Shown: positions 23,888-31,418 of the stretch, in pieces
How the letters are laid out: every line of letters starts with the position of its first letter
How positions within the stretch are numbered: position 1 is the stretch's first letter
Assembly (NCBI GenBank): GCA_028150825.1
Contig: JAOGIM010000004.1
Location: 80,555 to 115,595 of the forward strand
DNA from: Paracoccaceae bacterium
GTDB lineage: Bacteria > Pseudomonadota > Alphaproteobacteria > Rhodobacterales > Rhodobacteraceae
Length of the DNA: 35,041 bases
Direction of reading: 5' to 3'
Notes under the pieces: model-generated
Databases searched by the model: none
What the model was told of the DNA's origin: nothing
The model's input: the letters and a program-made list of their open reading frames with translations, nothing else
Made by a program: the position numbers and the translations under genes

Positions 23888-24093
23888 TAGTCATTTTCGA
23901 ATTTGTATTACTATTTATAAAAATTAAGAAGCGACTACTTTCTGTACAGTCTGGCGTCAATACTAACAATTTACTTGGAGGGGTTTCAAAACATCGCAGG
24001 TCTATTATCTGATCTTGAAAATGCGTAGTCATCATCGTATTTTTATTAGGAAAACTGTCGCGGTGGTTCTATGTTACTAAATATCGAAAGCTT

Positions 24094-24343
24094 TTAAGGA
24101 TTGAAATCTGCAAGCGCAAACAGGCCATCTGCAAATAGCTCTCTATTTAGATCCTGCGGCCCCTCCAACTCGATTTCGACAAAGTATTTTTGTTGTCGCT
24201 TTGCTCCCAGCGAAAATGACAACAAAACAAATTTGGACTTTTCCAAATACTCCAAAACGATCGGAAAAACCCTTAAATGTGACAACGCTTGGATTTCACA
24301 AAGAAGCACGATGTGTCCTTTCCGCTGATATCGGGGTTCTCAT
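24094..24343 (-). pseudogene. Small ACT-like protein, possibly frameshifted
   Basis: ATG 24343 lies 7 nt after the stop of the DsbA-like gene and encodes MRTPISAERTHRASL then TGA. One base away the frame continues as CEIQALSHLRVFPIVLEYLE, then KYFVEIELEGPQDLNRELFA and ends DGLFALADFNP at 24094. Joined, it gives a roughly 83-residue beta-alpha-beta protein whose FPIVLEYLEK...VEIELEGP pattern recalls small ACT-like domains. A frameshift near 24300, or a GTG start at 24309, would both fit. Third gene of the ligase operon. The family call is weak. Confidence 0.4.
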
Positions 24344-24350
24344 TTGTACG

Positions 24351-25004
24351 TCAGTTTCGTTGTTGAAGCCCGTGTTGTTTCATGCGCCAAATGCAGACAT
24401 CCAGACGGTCCTGTCCAAAAAATGGCTCACCGTTGAAAACCAGGTTTGGCACGCCCCAGTGGCCCGCTTTCTCAAGCGCTTGCTGATTGACTTCGACAGC
24501 CCCGTGATTTTTGTCGAAGTCCATTTCGAAGTTGGTTTCCAACACGCTATGGTCCAAACCGATGGCATCCATCGCGTTCGCTAATCTGTCGCCTTCAGTC
24601 CAATCGGCACCGCTGCTGAAAAACAAATGCCCCAGGGCGTGGATATAGGCCAGGCCTTTACCTTGTCGAGCTGCTTCTACTCCGAAATGAACAGCCCGAT
24701 AGATGAGAGGCTGCTCTTTGGGAATTTCGAGCGTATCCATGTTCTGAATGATCGGGTCAGGAGTGGGCCAGCCTGTGCATTTAATGTCAAGATAATCAGC
24801 CTGCCTCAGGACGTCCAATTCAAGATAACGCATCCATGCTGGGCCAACTTTGGCAAAGAAATCAGGATCACGAACCGCAATCGGGTAAACTTGGCGGACG
24901 TTGACGTCCAGATCATAGTCTTCCGACATTTTCACGATTCGATCGAGTGCCAGAAAGGAATACGGGCTGCGAACAGACCAAAACAGGTCTACAGAAAGGG
25001 TCAT
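24351..25004 (-). CDS. DsbA-family / 2-hydroxychromene-2-carboxylate isomerase-like protein
   Basis: 217 residues from ATG 25004, with GAAGGA 7 nt before; the TTG at 25019 is not needed. The N-terminus VDLFWSVRSPYSFLAL has the SPYS segment of the HCCA-isomerase/GST-kappa branch, where the Ser binds glutathione, rather than a CxxC. The cis-Pro loop is HWGVPNLVFNGEPFFGQDRL. Family members isomerise 2-hydroxychromene-2-carboxylate or act as glutathione-dependent transferases. It lies 23 bp after the acyl-CoA ligase in one operon, suggesting a joint catabolic route, possibly aromatic or an unusual acid. Confidence 0.85.
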   Translation of the reverse strand: MTLSVDLFWSVRSPYSFLALDRIVKMSEDYDLDVNVRQVYPIAVRDPDFFAKVGPAWMRYLELDVLRQADYLDIKCTGWPTPDPIIQNMDTLEIPKEQPLIYRAVHFGVEAARQGKGLAYIHALGHLFFSSGADWTEGDRLANAMDAIGLDHSVLETNFEMDFDKNHGAVEVNQQALEKAGHWGVPNLVFNGEPFFGQDRLDVCIWRMKQHGLQQRN

Positions 25005-25027
25005 TGCTACGTCCTTCAAATCTATGA

Positions 25028-26551
25028 TTAATCGTCAAGTTCTGAGAGCTTGCGGCGCAAGATCTTACCGGAACTTGTTTTGGGGAAATCTTCGACAAAC
25101 TGCACGAAACGCGGCACTTTGTAGGCCGCAAGTTTTTCGCGGCAAAACGAGATGATTTCTTCTGGAGTTGCCTGTGTGTTTTCCGCAGAAATAATATAGG
25201 CTTTCGCCAATTCACCTTTGTTCTCGTCGGGCACACTGCCAACAGCCACCATAGCGACGCCGGGGTGTTGGGCAACAACGCGTTCAATTTCGGCAGGGTA
25301 AACGTTGTACCCTGCTGTAATGATCAAGTCCTTGAGGCGGTCAACGATGAATACGAACCCGTCTTCATCCATATGGGCGATGTCACCGGTGCGAAGCCAG
25401 CCGTCGGCACTGATTGTGTCGTTTGTCGCGCTTTCGTTGCCGTAATATCCACCCATGACGATACCGCCCTGAACCATCAATTCGCCGGGCTCACCCACAG
25501 GCATCGTTTTGGCGGCATCGGCGGTGTCACCAATACGTACTCTTGTGTGGGGCATAGCGACCCCGATAGAGCCCAATTTACCCGGACCATAGACAGTGTG
25601 AGTGGCCCCCAGACCGCCAATTTCGGTCATGCCCCAAAGCTCGATCAGCGGGCAGCCAAACTTTGCAATCACCTGCTCCATTTTGGCAACGGGCATGGTT
25701 TGACCACCAACCGTACAACGTGTCAGAGATGACAAATCATAGCTCGTAAGGTCTGGGAAATTCAGCAGATACATGAACATCGTTGGCACACCTTCAAACA
25801 TGGTGGCCTTGTGTGATTGGATCGATTCAAGAATGTCGCGTTCGGCGAAACTTTGGTGCAAAACCAACGTCATGCCATAGGCAAACGCAGCATTCATAAC
25901 GATGTTGCCGTAAACGTGAGAGCATGGCAATGCGCTAACGACCGTGTCTCGATCGTTCCGGTTGTGCATTGTGGCGGACATCGCGGTATTCAGCAGAATG
26001 TTGTAATGCGAAAGCATTGCACCCTTGGGGTGCCCAGTCGTTCCCGACGTGTAAACGATTGATGCAAGATCGTGGACATCCACATCTACCAGCGGAAACG
26101 TCTCGTCGTTGCCGTCCATCAGGCCGCCAAACTCAATAAACCCCTCAGGGATATTGTTACCGAACGCAATAAGACGACGAGCCGACAAATTCTGTTGCAG
26201 ACCGGTCAGGTTTTGTGCCTTTTCACTTGCCGCAATGATTGCGACCGCACCGCAGTCTTTCGTCATGGTGACAACTTCTTCGCCCGTCAACATCATGTTC
26301 AAAGGGTTAATAACACCCCCCATTTTTAGAACCGCAAAATAGCTGACCACCCATTCCCAGCTGTTGGGCGCATAAAGCGAAACCCTATCGCCAACCTGGA
26401 TGCCCAATTCGGCAAGGCCGTTTGCCAACTGATTTGATTGGGCATCCAATTCAGTGAAAGTCATCGTTCTGGCGGTGGTTATCAGCGCTGACTTATCGCC
26501 GAATTCAGCCGCAGCGGTAGCAAACAGATGTCCAAGTGAGCGGGCCAACAT
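25028..26551 (-). CDS. AMP-forming acyl-CoA synthetase / acid-CoA ligase
   Basis: 507 residues from ATG 26551, with GGAAAG just before. The adenylate-forming P-loop YTSGTTGHPKGAMLSH (167-182), the A5-type ELWGMTEIGG, the hinge/A8 GWLRTGDIAHMDEDGFVFIV, and the catalytic Lys in KTSSGKILRRKL (A10) are all intact. It activates a carboxylic acid to its CoA thioester; overall likeness is to medium- and long-chain or aryl acid ligases, substrate unknown. First gene of the operon ligase, DsbA-like, ACT-like, preceded by twin palindromes and a TetR gene on the same strand. Confidence 0.9.
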   Translation of the reverse strand: MLARSLGHLFATAAAEFGDKSALITTARTMTFTELDAQSNQLANGLAELGIQVGDRVSLYAPNSWEWVVSYFAVLKMGGVINPLNMMLTGEEVVTMTKDCGAVAIIAASEKAQNLTGLQQNLSARRLIAFGNNIPEGFIEFGGLMDGNDETFPLVDVDVHDLASIVYTSGTTGHPKGAMLSHYNILLNTAMSATMHNRNDRDTVVSALPCSHVYGNIVMNAAFAYGMTLVLHQSFAERDILESIQSHKATMFEGVPTMFMYLLNFPDLTSYDLSSLTRCTVGGQTMPVAKMEQVIAKFGCPLIELWGMTEIGGLGATHTVYGPGKLGSIGVAMPHTRVRIGDTADAAKTMPVGEPGELMVQGGIVMGGYYGNESATNDTISADGWLRTGDIAHMDEDGFVFIVDRLKDLIITAGYNVYPAEIERVVAQHPGVAMVAVGSVPDENKGELAKAYIISAENTQATPEEIISFCREKLAAYKVPRFVQFVEDFPKTSSGKILRRKLSELDD

Positions 26552-26588
26552 TTCACTTTCCAATCCTAAAAGCGCGTGTTCCTATTGA

Positions 26589-26626
26589 GAATACTAGCCA
26601 GTACTCATGAATACTGTCAAGTACTT
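26589..26626. promoter_or_regulatory. Twin operator-like palindromes before the acyl-CoA ligase
   Basis: Two 18-bp inverted repeats of the same design, GAATACT-AGCC-AGTACTC (26589-26606) and GAATACT-GTCA-AGTACTT (26609-26626), spaced exactly 20 bp. They lie 38 bp before the ligase ATG, where a repressor would block transcription. The TetR encoded next door is the obvious candidate binder. Confidence 0.7.
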
Positions 26627-26788
26627 TTAAAGAGTGTGGCCGCTGAACGAAGGTCTTGACGACGATCCGACATTCAATTGGTTTGGGTGAATATCGAGCT
26701 GGAAAAAAGCATGCCGACAGATCGCAAACCGCCGATTGCCTCTCGCGTTCCTAGGTTAATCCGGATGATTGTTGTAAAAAACGTCGTG

Positions 26789-27421
26789 CTAGGCTTTGAC
26801 CATGCTCAGGGCCAATTCTGCCATTTTAGTGCTGATATCCGATTTGGATGGACCGTTGACGGGTTGGAACCATGTATAGGCCCAACTGACCATTCCGCGC
26901 ATAGCAATTGCTGCAAGTTGGGGGTCTTCGACTTTGAACTGACCACAATCCACACCTTCGACCAACAGGCTTGCCAATTTCCGGTCAAGATCTGCCCGCT
27001 GCAATTGAATGCGATCAAGATCAGATTGAGGAAGGTTTTTGACCTCCCGGAAATAGATGGTCACGTTTTGCTGGTGTTCCAAAACCACCAATGTGAATTT
27101 CTGGATCATGTTTCGTAAACGCTCAGTTGGGCTGCCATCGCTGAGAATGGCCTTGTCGGCGACGAGTAAGGCGTTCACCACGCCTCGTTCGCAAATCTCA
27201 ATCAAAATTGACTCTTTGCTTTTGAAGTGATTGTAAATAAATGGTTTTGCAACGCCAAGGTTTTTTGCCAACGCATCCAAAGTAGCCCGCGAGTATCCTC
27301 GCTCATAGAACAGCTCTATGGCCTGCGATACGATGTGGTCTCGCCGCACTTGTCGCAAATCCTCCTCCATGGACATACGACTTCGGCGCAGAGAATCATT
27401 CGTATCGCTTGTTGCATTCAC
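26789..27421 (-). CDS. TetR-family transcriptional regulator
   Basis: 210 residues. The start is GTG 27421, supported by AGGAG at 27430-27434 (8 nt away); ATG 27376 or 27370 are alternatives. The TetR_N helix-turn-helix is clear: IVSQAIELFYERGYSRATLD, then LAKNLGVAKPFIYNHFKSKE at about residues 30-75. The C-terminal ligand domain ends AYTWFQPVNGPSKSDISTKM, as in TetR_C_33/KstR2-like acyl-CoA-responsive regulators, which is inference. It probably represses the ligase operon just downstream via the twin palindromes. Its start region overlaps the divergent truncated reductase ORF. Confidence 0.9.
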   Translation of the reverse strand: MNATSDTNDSLRRSRMSMEEDLRQVRRDHIVSQAIELFYERGYSRATLDALAKNLGVAKPFIYNHFKSKESILIEICERGVVNALLVADKAILSDGSPTERLRNMIQKFTLVVLEHQQNVTIYFREVKNLPQSDLDRIQLQRADLDRKLASLLVEGVDCGQFKVEDPQLAAIAMRGMVSWAYTWFQPVNGPSKSDISTKMAELALSMVKA

Positions 27422-28236
27422 TTCGGGAACTCCTGTTTGTGGCGCTCAATTGTCCATGGTGCCACAGAGTGACATTGCCGCGCAATATACTTGGCTTGCA
27501 GCACAGTATCACACTGGACGTATTGTTTCCAAACCGTACCGGCGAAGAGGATCCTGCCGGGCCCAATCTGTGGCAATTCGCACCTGGGCGTGCTGCTGCA
27601 TTAACAGGCGCGCCATTGCCCGAGTGCACTGCGGAAACTGCCACTGGGCAAAGCCTTCGGCTTATTCGGGATCTTTATGCTGCGGAAGGTTCAAATGAAC
27701 GGTCGGTTCCGATACTTTATGACAAGCAAAGCCGGCGTATTGTGTCAAACGAAAGCGCCAAGATAATCCGAATGCTCAATCAATGGTCAGCCGCGCTTGG
27801 CAGCGCTTTATCTAATGCGGAACGACCAAACCTTTATCCCTTTGATGCTGAACTACGGGCAGAAATAGAAAACTGGAACGACTGTATTTATAATGCCATT
27901 AACAATGGGGCTTACAAGGCAGGGTTTTCTTCAGACCAGGTTATCTATGCGCAGGCATTCAAGATGTATTTTGCCACGCTTGATCAGCTTGACGATTTAT
28001 TGTCTGACGGACGCCCGTTCTTAACAGGGGCATCGTTCACGGAAGCTGATTTGCGCCTTTTCCCAACTCTTTATCGCCATGATCCAATTTATTATGTCCG
28101 CATGAAACTGAATGGCGGACGGATTCTGGACTACCCGTATCTCTGGCATTGGATGTGCCGGGTCTATGCTTTGGATGGCGTAGAAAGCGCCGGTTCGCTG
28201 ATCCATCGCGAGCAAGGGTACTTTGGTCGTGCCTGA
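27409..28236 (+). pseudogene. 5'-truncated glutathionyl-hydroquinone reductase (Xi-class GST)
   Basis: 275 codons from a TTG with no ribosome site. The redox motif is NCPWCHR at about residues 14-20. FPNRTGEEDPAGPNLWQFAP, SVPILYDKQSRRIVSNESAK and the end PYLWHWMCRVYALDG match the PcpF/YqjG family, which reduces glutathionyl-hydroquinones with GSH. Full-length members have about 45 more N-terminal residues before the CPW motif; here homology stops where the divergent TetR gene begins (about 27430). So the 5' end was probably replaced by the regulator gene. The remainder is undisturbed, so the loss may be recent or a short form may still be made. Confidence 0.7.
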
Positions 28237-28827
28237 AATGGTGTCGCCCCCGCAGGGCCCTTCAAACCGATGGCCTACCCAGAAGCATATGAGCACCCGA
28301 ATCTGGCGTAAGGATTCGATAATCTCTATGATTACCATGCGTTGCTGAGTTCATAGCGGTCATTGGCGCAACTGTAGCGAATTCACACTTCGTCCGCATA
28401 GCTGACGTTAATGTGTTCAGCCGCGAAGGTCCGGTTGGGGTTATTTTATCATTTAAGCAGAGATCTATTGATGTGAACGGTTATCAGTATGTCAGGCGGA
28501 GGAGTTACTCTAAATCTACCCAAAAAGGTTCTACTTTGATTTTTTCAAAGAACGCCTGCAAGCCTTCCAACGTGATGCCCAATGTACTAATTACTACCCC
28601 AAAAACTCTGAAAACGACGTTATTGCCGCAAATAGTCGTGTCGCGTTGAACAATCTGTCACAATTTCATGCCAGTCAAATACGAGAATACGATGACATAT
28701 CTTGAATGGATGGCAGCCTTGATCTCGCGCACTATTGGTGCGACCCGGGGGCATGCAGCACGCGGTTCTCCTCAAATTTGATCCCGTCGAAACTCTCAAC
28801 TCTTACCTAATCGAGGCAAACACCAAA
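28237..28827. other. Intergenic with a degenerate repeat and no certain gene
   Basis: 28354-28440 carries AGCGGTCATTGGCGCAACTG, then CGTCCGCATAGCTGACG and CAGCCGCGAAGGTCCGG, a roseobacter-like repeat. At 28516-28706 one plus frame (RFYFDFFKERLQAFQRDAQC, then VALNNLSQFHASQIREYDDI) is open without a start codon and may be a gene remnant. The rest should hold the promoter of the methyltransferase. Confidence 0.4.
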
Positions 28828-30366
28828 ATGTCTTCAGCCCCTTCTCGCCGTTCCGGCGGCAGTTCCGCCCGTAAAGCTCTTCGGGCAGCCCCTCTCATGG
28901 ACGATGTCCGTCCGATCCGCGCAGGCCTAGAAGGCGGTACGTACAGGCCTCTAACTGATCTCGACGTCCAAAAAATCCACACTGCAGCACTTGATGCGCT
29001 TGAAACCATTGGCCTTGCAGATGCTCCCCCATCAGGAGTTGAGATACTAACAAACGCTGGTGCAGTCCAAGGAGATGATGGACGCATCCGGTTCCCCCGG
29101 GCACTTGTCGAAGACATGCTTACCAAAGCCCGCCGCGAGATCACACTTTTCAGCCGTGACGGCAAAAACGATCTCACGCTGTCAGGTAACCGTGTCCACT
29201 ATGGCACTGCAGGTGCCGCTGTGCATATAGTTGACGTCTACGGCAATCAATACCGCGAATGCACAGTCCAAGACTTGCACGATGCTGCACGGATCGTAGA
29301 TAAACTCGACAACGTCCACTTCATGCAACGACCGATGGTTTGCCGCGACATCCCTAATAATTACGAAATGGATCTCAACACGATCTACGCCTGTACGTCA
29401 GGCACAACCAAACACATCGGAACATCTTTCACCGAACCGTCCTTCGTGCCCGGCGCGTTTGAAATGCTATACGAAATTTCTGGTGGAGAGGCAAAATACC
29501 GCGAACGTCCGTTTGTCTCTAATTCCAACTGCTTTGTTGTGCCGCCCATGAAATTTGCAACGGAAAGCTGCGAAGTAATGGAAGCCTGCATTCGTGGTGG
29601 TATGCCAGTGCTGTTGCTGTCGGCCGGCATGGCAGGAGCTACAGCCCCTTCCACTATCGCGGGTGCAATTACTCAAGCTACTGCCGAGTGTCTTGCGGGT
29701 CTGGTATATGTAAACGCCATTGTCGCTGGCCACCCCGCAATCTTTGGCACTTGGCCCTTTGGGCTCGACTTGCGTACAGGCGCAATGTCTATTGGGTCTG
29801 GTGAACAGGCGCTCCTCACCGCGGGCTGCGCCCAAATGCATAAATTTTATGGCCTTCCAGGGGGCGCCGCAGCGGGCGCATCAGATTCCAAAATGCCTGA
29901 CATGCAAGCCGGATGGGAACAAATGTGTTCAAACGTTATGGCGGGGCTCTCAGGTCTCAATATGGTCTATGAAGCCGCAGGTATGCACGCCTCACTGCTC
30001 GGGTTTTGCCTCGAAAGCCTAATCCTCAGCGATGATATAATCGGTCAAGCTCTGCGCTGCGTGCGTGGGATAGAAGTCACCGATGAAACTCTAGCTCTAG
30101 ATCAAATGGCGCAGGTTTGCATGGGCGGCCCTGGCCACTATCTTGGCACAGATCAAACTTTAAGCCGTATGCAGTCAGACTATGTTTACCCTACATTTGG
30201 CGACCGCACCTCGCCCAAAGAATGGGCTGAATTAGAAAAACCAAATCTGCTTGAAAAAGCAACCAAACGCAAAGAAGAAATCCTCTCAGAACGCTCTGCT
30301 GCTCGTTTTGATTCCCAACTCGACGCAAATTTGCGCAAAGCACACACAATTCATCTTCCCGCCTAA
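28828..30366 (+). CDS. MttB-type (trimethylamine methyltransferase family) corrinoid methyltransferase, non-pyrrolysine
   Basis: 512 residues from ATG 28828 (MSSAPSRRSGGSSARKALRA), with GAGG 11 nt upstream; the frame to 28735 is not supported. It has the family pattern: RPIRAGLEGGTYRPLTDLDV, TLFSRDGKNDLTLSGNRVHY, YGTAGAAVHIVD, SGTTKHIGTSFTEPSFVPGA, and AGATAPSTIAGAITQATAEC. No in-frame TAG occurs, so it is a non-pyrrolysine MttB homologue. Relatives (MtgB, MtpB and others) demethylate glycine betaine, proline betaine or carnitine-like compounds, transferring the methyl to a corrinoid protein. No corrinoid protein or MtvA-like gene lies alongside, so the substrate stays open. Confidence 0.9.
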   Translation: MSSAPSRRSGGSSARKALRAAPLMDDVRPIRAGLEGGTYRPLTDLDVQKIHTAALDALETIGLADAPPSGVEILTNAGAVQGDDGRIRFPRALVEDMLTKARREITLFSRDGKNDLTLSGNRVHYGTAGAAVHIVDVYGNQYRECTVQDLHDAARIVDKLDNVHFMQRPMVCRDIPNNYEMDLNTIYACTSGTTKHIGTSFTEPSFVPGAFEMLYEISGGEAKYRERPFVSNSNCFVVPPMKFATESCEVMEACIRGGMPVLLLSAGMAGATAPSTIAGAITQATAECLAGLVYVNAIVAGHPAIFGTWPFGLDLRTGAMSIGSGEQALLTAGCAQMHKFYGLPGGAAAGASDSKMPDMQAGWEQMCSNVMAGLSGLNMVYEAAGMHASLLGFCLESLILSDDIIGQALRCVRGIEVTDETLALDQMAQVCMGGPGHYLGTDQTLSRMQSDYVYPTFGDRTSPKEWAELEKPNLLEKATKRKEEILSERSAARFDSQLDANLRKAHTIHLPA

Positions 30367-30391
30367 ACCAACCGGAGCTCAGCTACCGTAG

Positions 30392-30541
30392 AAACTGCTG
30401 GGGAAAATCCGGGACGGCAGCCTAGAAGTAGCTACCAAAACACCGAAGAGGGTCACGTGGAAAGATAAGCGCTATGAGCTTAGCCGAGAAGAGTTCAGGA
30501 GCTTACTGAGGGTGTTGTCAGACAAACTTGAACACCCGTAA
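30392..30541 (+). pseudogene. 3' fragment of an unknown ORF running into the IS end
   Basis: A frame opens after TAG 30389-30391 with no start: KLLGKIRDGSLEVATKTPKR, then VTWKDKRYELSREEFRSLLR, and ends VLSDKLEHP within the left inverted repeat of the IS6 element. The C-terminal residues are therefore IS-encoded. It may be a gene cut by the insertion; no family recognised. Confidence 0.25.
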
Positions 30542-31312
30542 AAAGCACCTCAAGTCGATCATCATGCGGCACAGAAATTGAACCACTCTATGAGAGCGGC
30601 ACTGCGTTTTTGCTTATAAGTCTGTCTGCTTTCTAGATGTCTTTCATGATTGAAGTGGTTGTATATCTGGGCGTGATAAGTGGTAAATTTCTGGAGCATT
30701 GCACAACTTTTAAACTTCTGCATTGCTCGTTCTCGTCGTCGAAATGGCAGGTGCGAATTTTCGCATCTGTTGTTGGACCGGCCTCCACAAAGCTGTCTAT
30801 CCGCAACGCCAATTTCACGAAAAGCGGTACCGTAAGATGGTAACTTATCCGTTGTGATGATCTTAGGTGAGCCGTGTTTACGCATTGCTTTTATAAGGAA
30901 CTTCTTCGCTGCAGCCTTGTTGCGTCGCCTCGTGACGTAACATTCAAGAACTTCCCCTTCATGATCAACAGCGCGCCATAGGTAAAAGCGTTCTCCATTT
31001 ATTTTGACGAAGACTTCATCTAAATGCCATTGCCAGTTTGAGTGTTGACCCGCCCTCTTCTTTCGAATTTCCTTAGCAAATTTTGCACCAAAACGTTCAA
31101 CCCAAAACCGAACTGTTTCGTGACAGATATCGACGCCGCGTTCATGCAAGATGTCTTCTACCTGACGAAAACTCAATGGATAACGTATGTAATACATAAC
31201 CGCCAAGCGGATGATTTTGGGAGACGTTTTGAAATATTTGAATGGATTATGTGCTGTCATCAACCAGAATTAAGGATTAGCCGCTTGCCCGTCAAGTTTG
31301 TCTGACAATGCC
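30511..31312 (-). mobile_element. IS6-family insertion sequence
   Basis: About 802 bp with terminal inverted repeats GGTGTTGTCAGACAAACTTG at the left and GGCATTGTCAGACAAACTTG (minus strand) at the right, differing at 2 positions. It encloses one transposase. The 8 bp on each side (TTACTGAG left, TATTTGGG right) do not match, so there is no target-site duplication, as after recombination between IS copies or decay of one flank. Confidence 0.85.
30562..31260 (-). CDS. IS6-family DDE transposase
   Basis: 232 residues from ATG 31260 (the frame begins one TTG earlier). N-terminal HTH (SFRQVEDILHERGVDICHET) and the DDE core: D81 in WQWHLDEVFVKINGE, D138 in IITTDKLPSYG, and E167 in RCENSHLPFRRRER. 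The C-terminal QKFTTYHAQIYNHFNHERH is typical of the alphaproteobacterial IS6 subgroup. All catalytic residues are present and the gene is uninterrupted, so the element may still move. Confidence 0.93.
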   Translation of the reverse strand: MTAHNPFKYFKTSPKIIRLAVMYYIRYPLSFRQVEDILHERGVDICHETVRFWVERFGAKFAKEIRKKRAGQHSNWQWHLDEVFVKINGERFYLWRAVDHEGEVLECYVTRRRNKAAAKKFLIKAMRKHGSPKIITTDKLPSYGTAFREIGVADRQLCGGRSNNRCENSHLPFRRRERAMQKFKSCAMLQKFTTYHAQIYNHFNHERHLESRQTYKQKRSAALIEWFNFCAA

Positions 31313-31418
31313 TATTTGGGCTTTGCCAGCAGGGCAGTTCATTAAAAAAACTCAACTAAACCTAGACCCCTTGAGGTCATTGTGTAATTAATTACCAAAT
31401 AGTTTTTTAAGGTTTCCT

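Noticed and set aside
28413-28649. 78-aa plus-strand ORF before the methyltransferase
   Set aside because: Begins inside a degenerate repeat; another frame in the same stretch looks more protein-like.
28828-30366. Pyrrolysine-containing trimethylamine methyltransferase
   Set aside because: There is no in-frame TAG, so this is a non-Pyl MttB homologue and trimethylamine is not the expected substrate.
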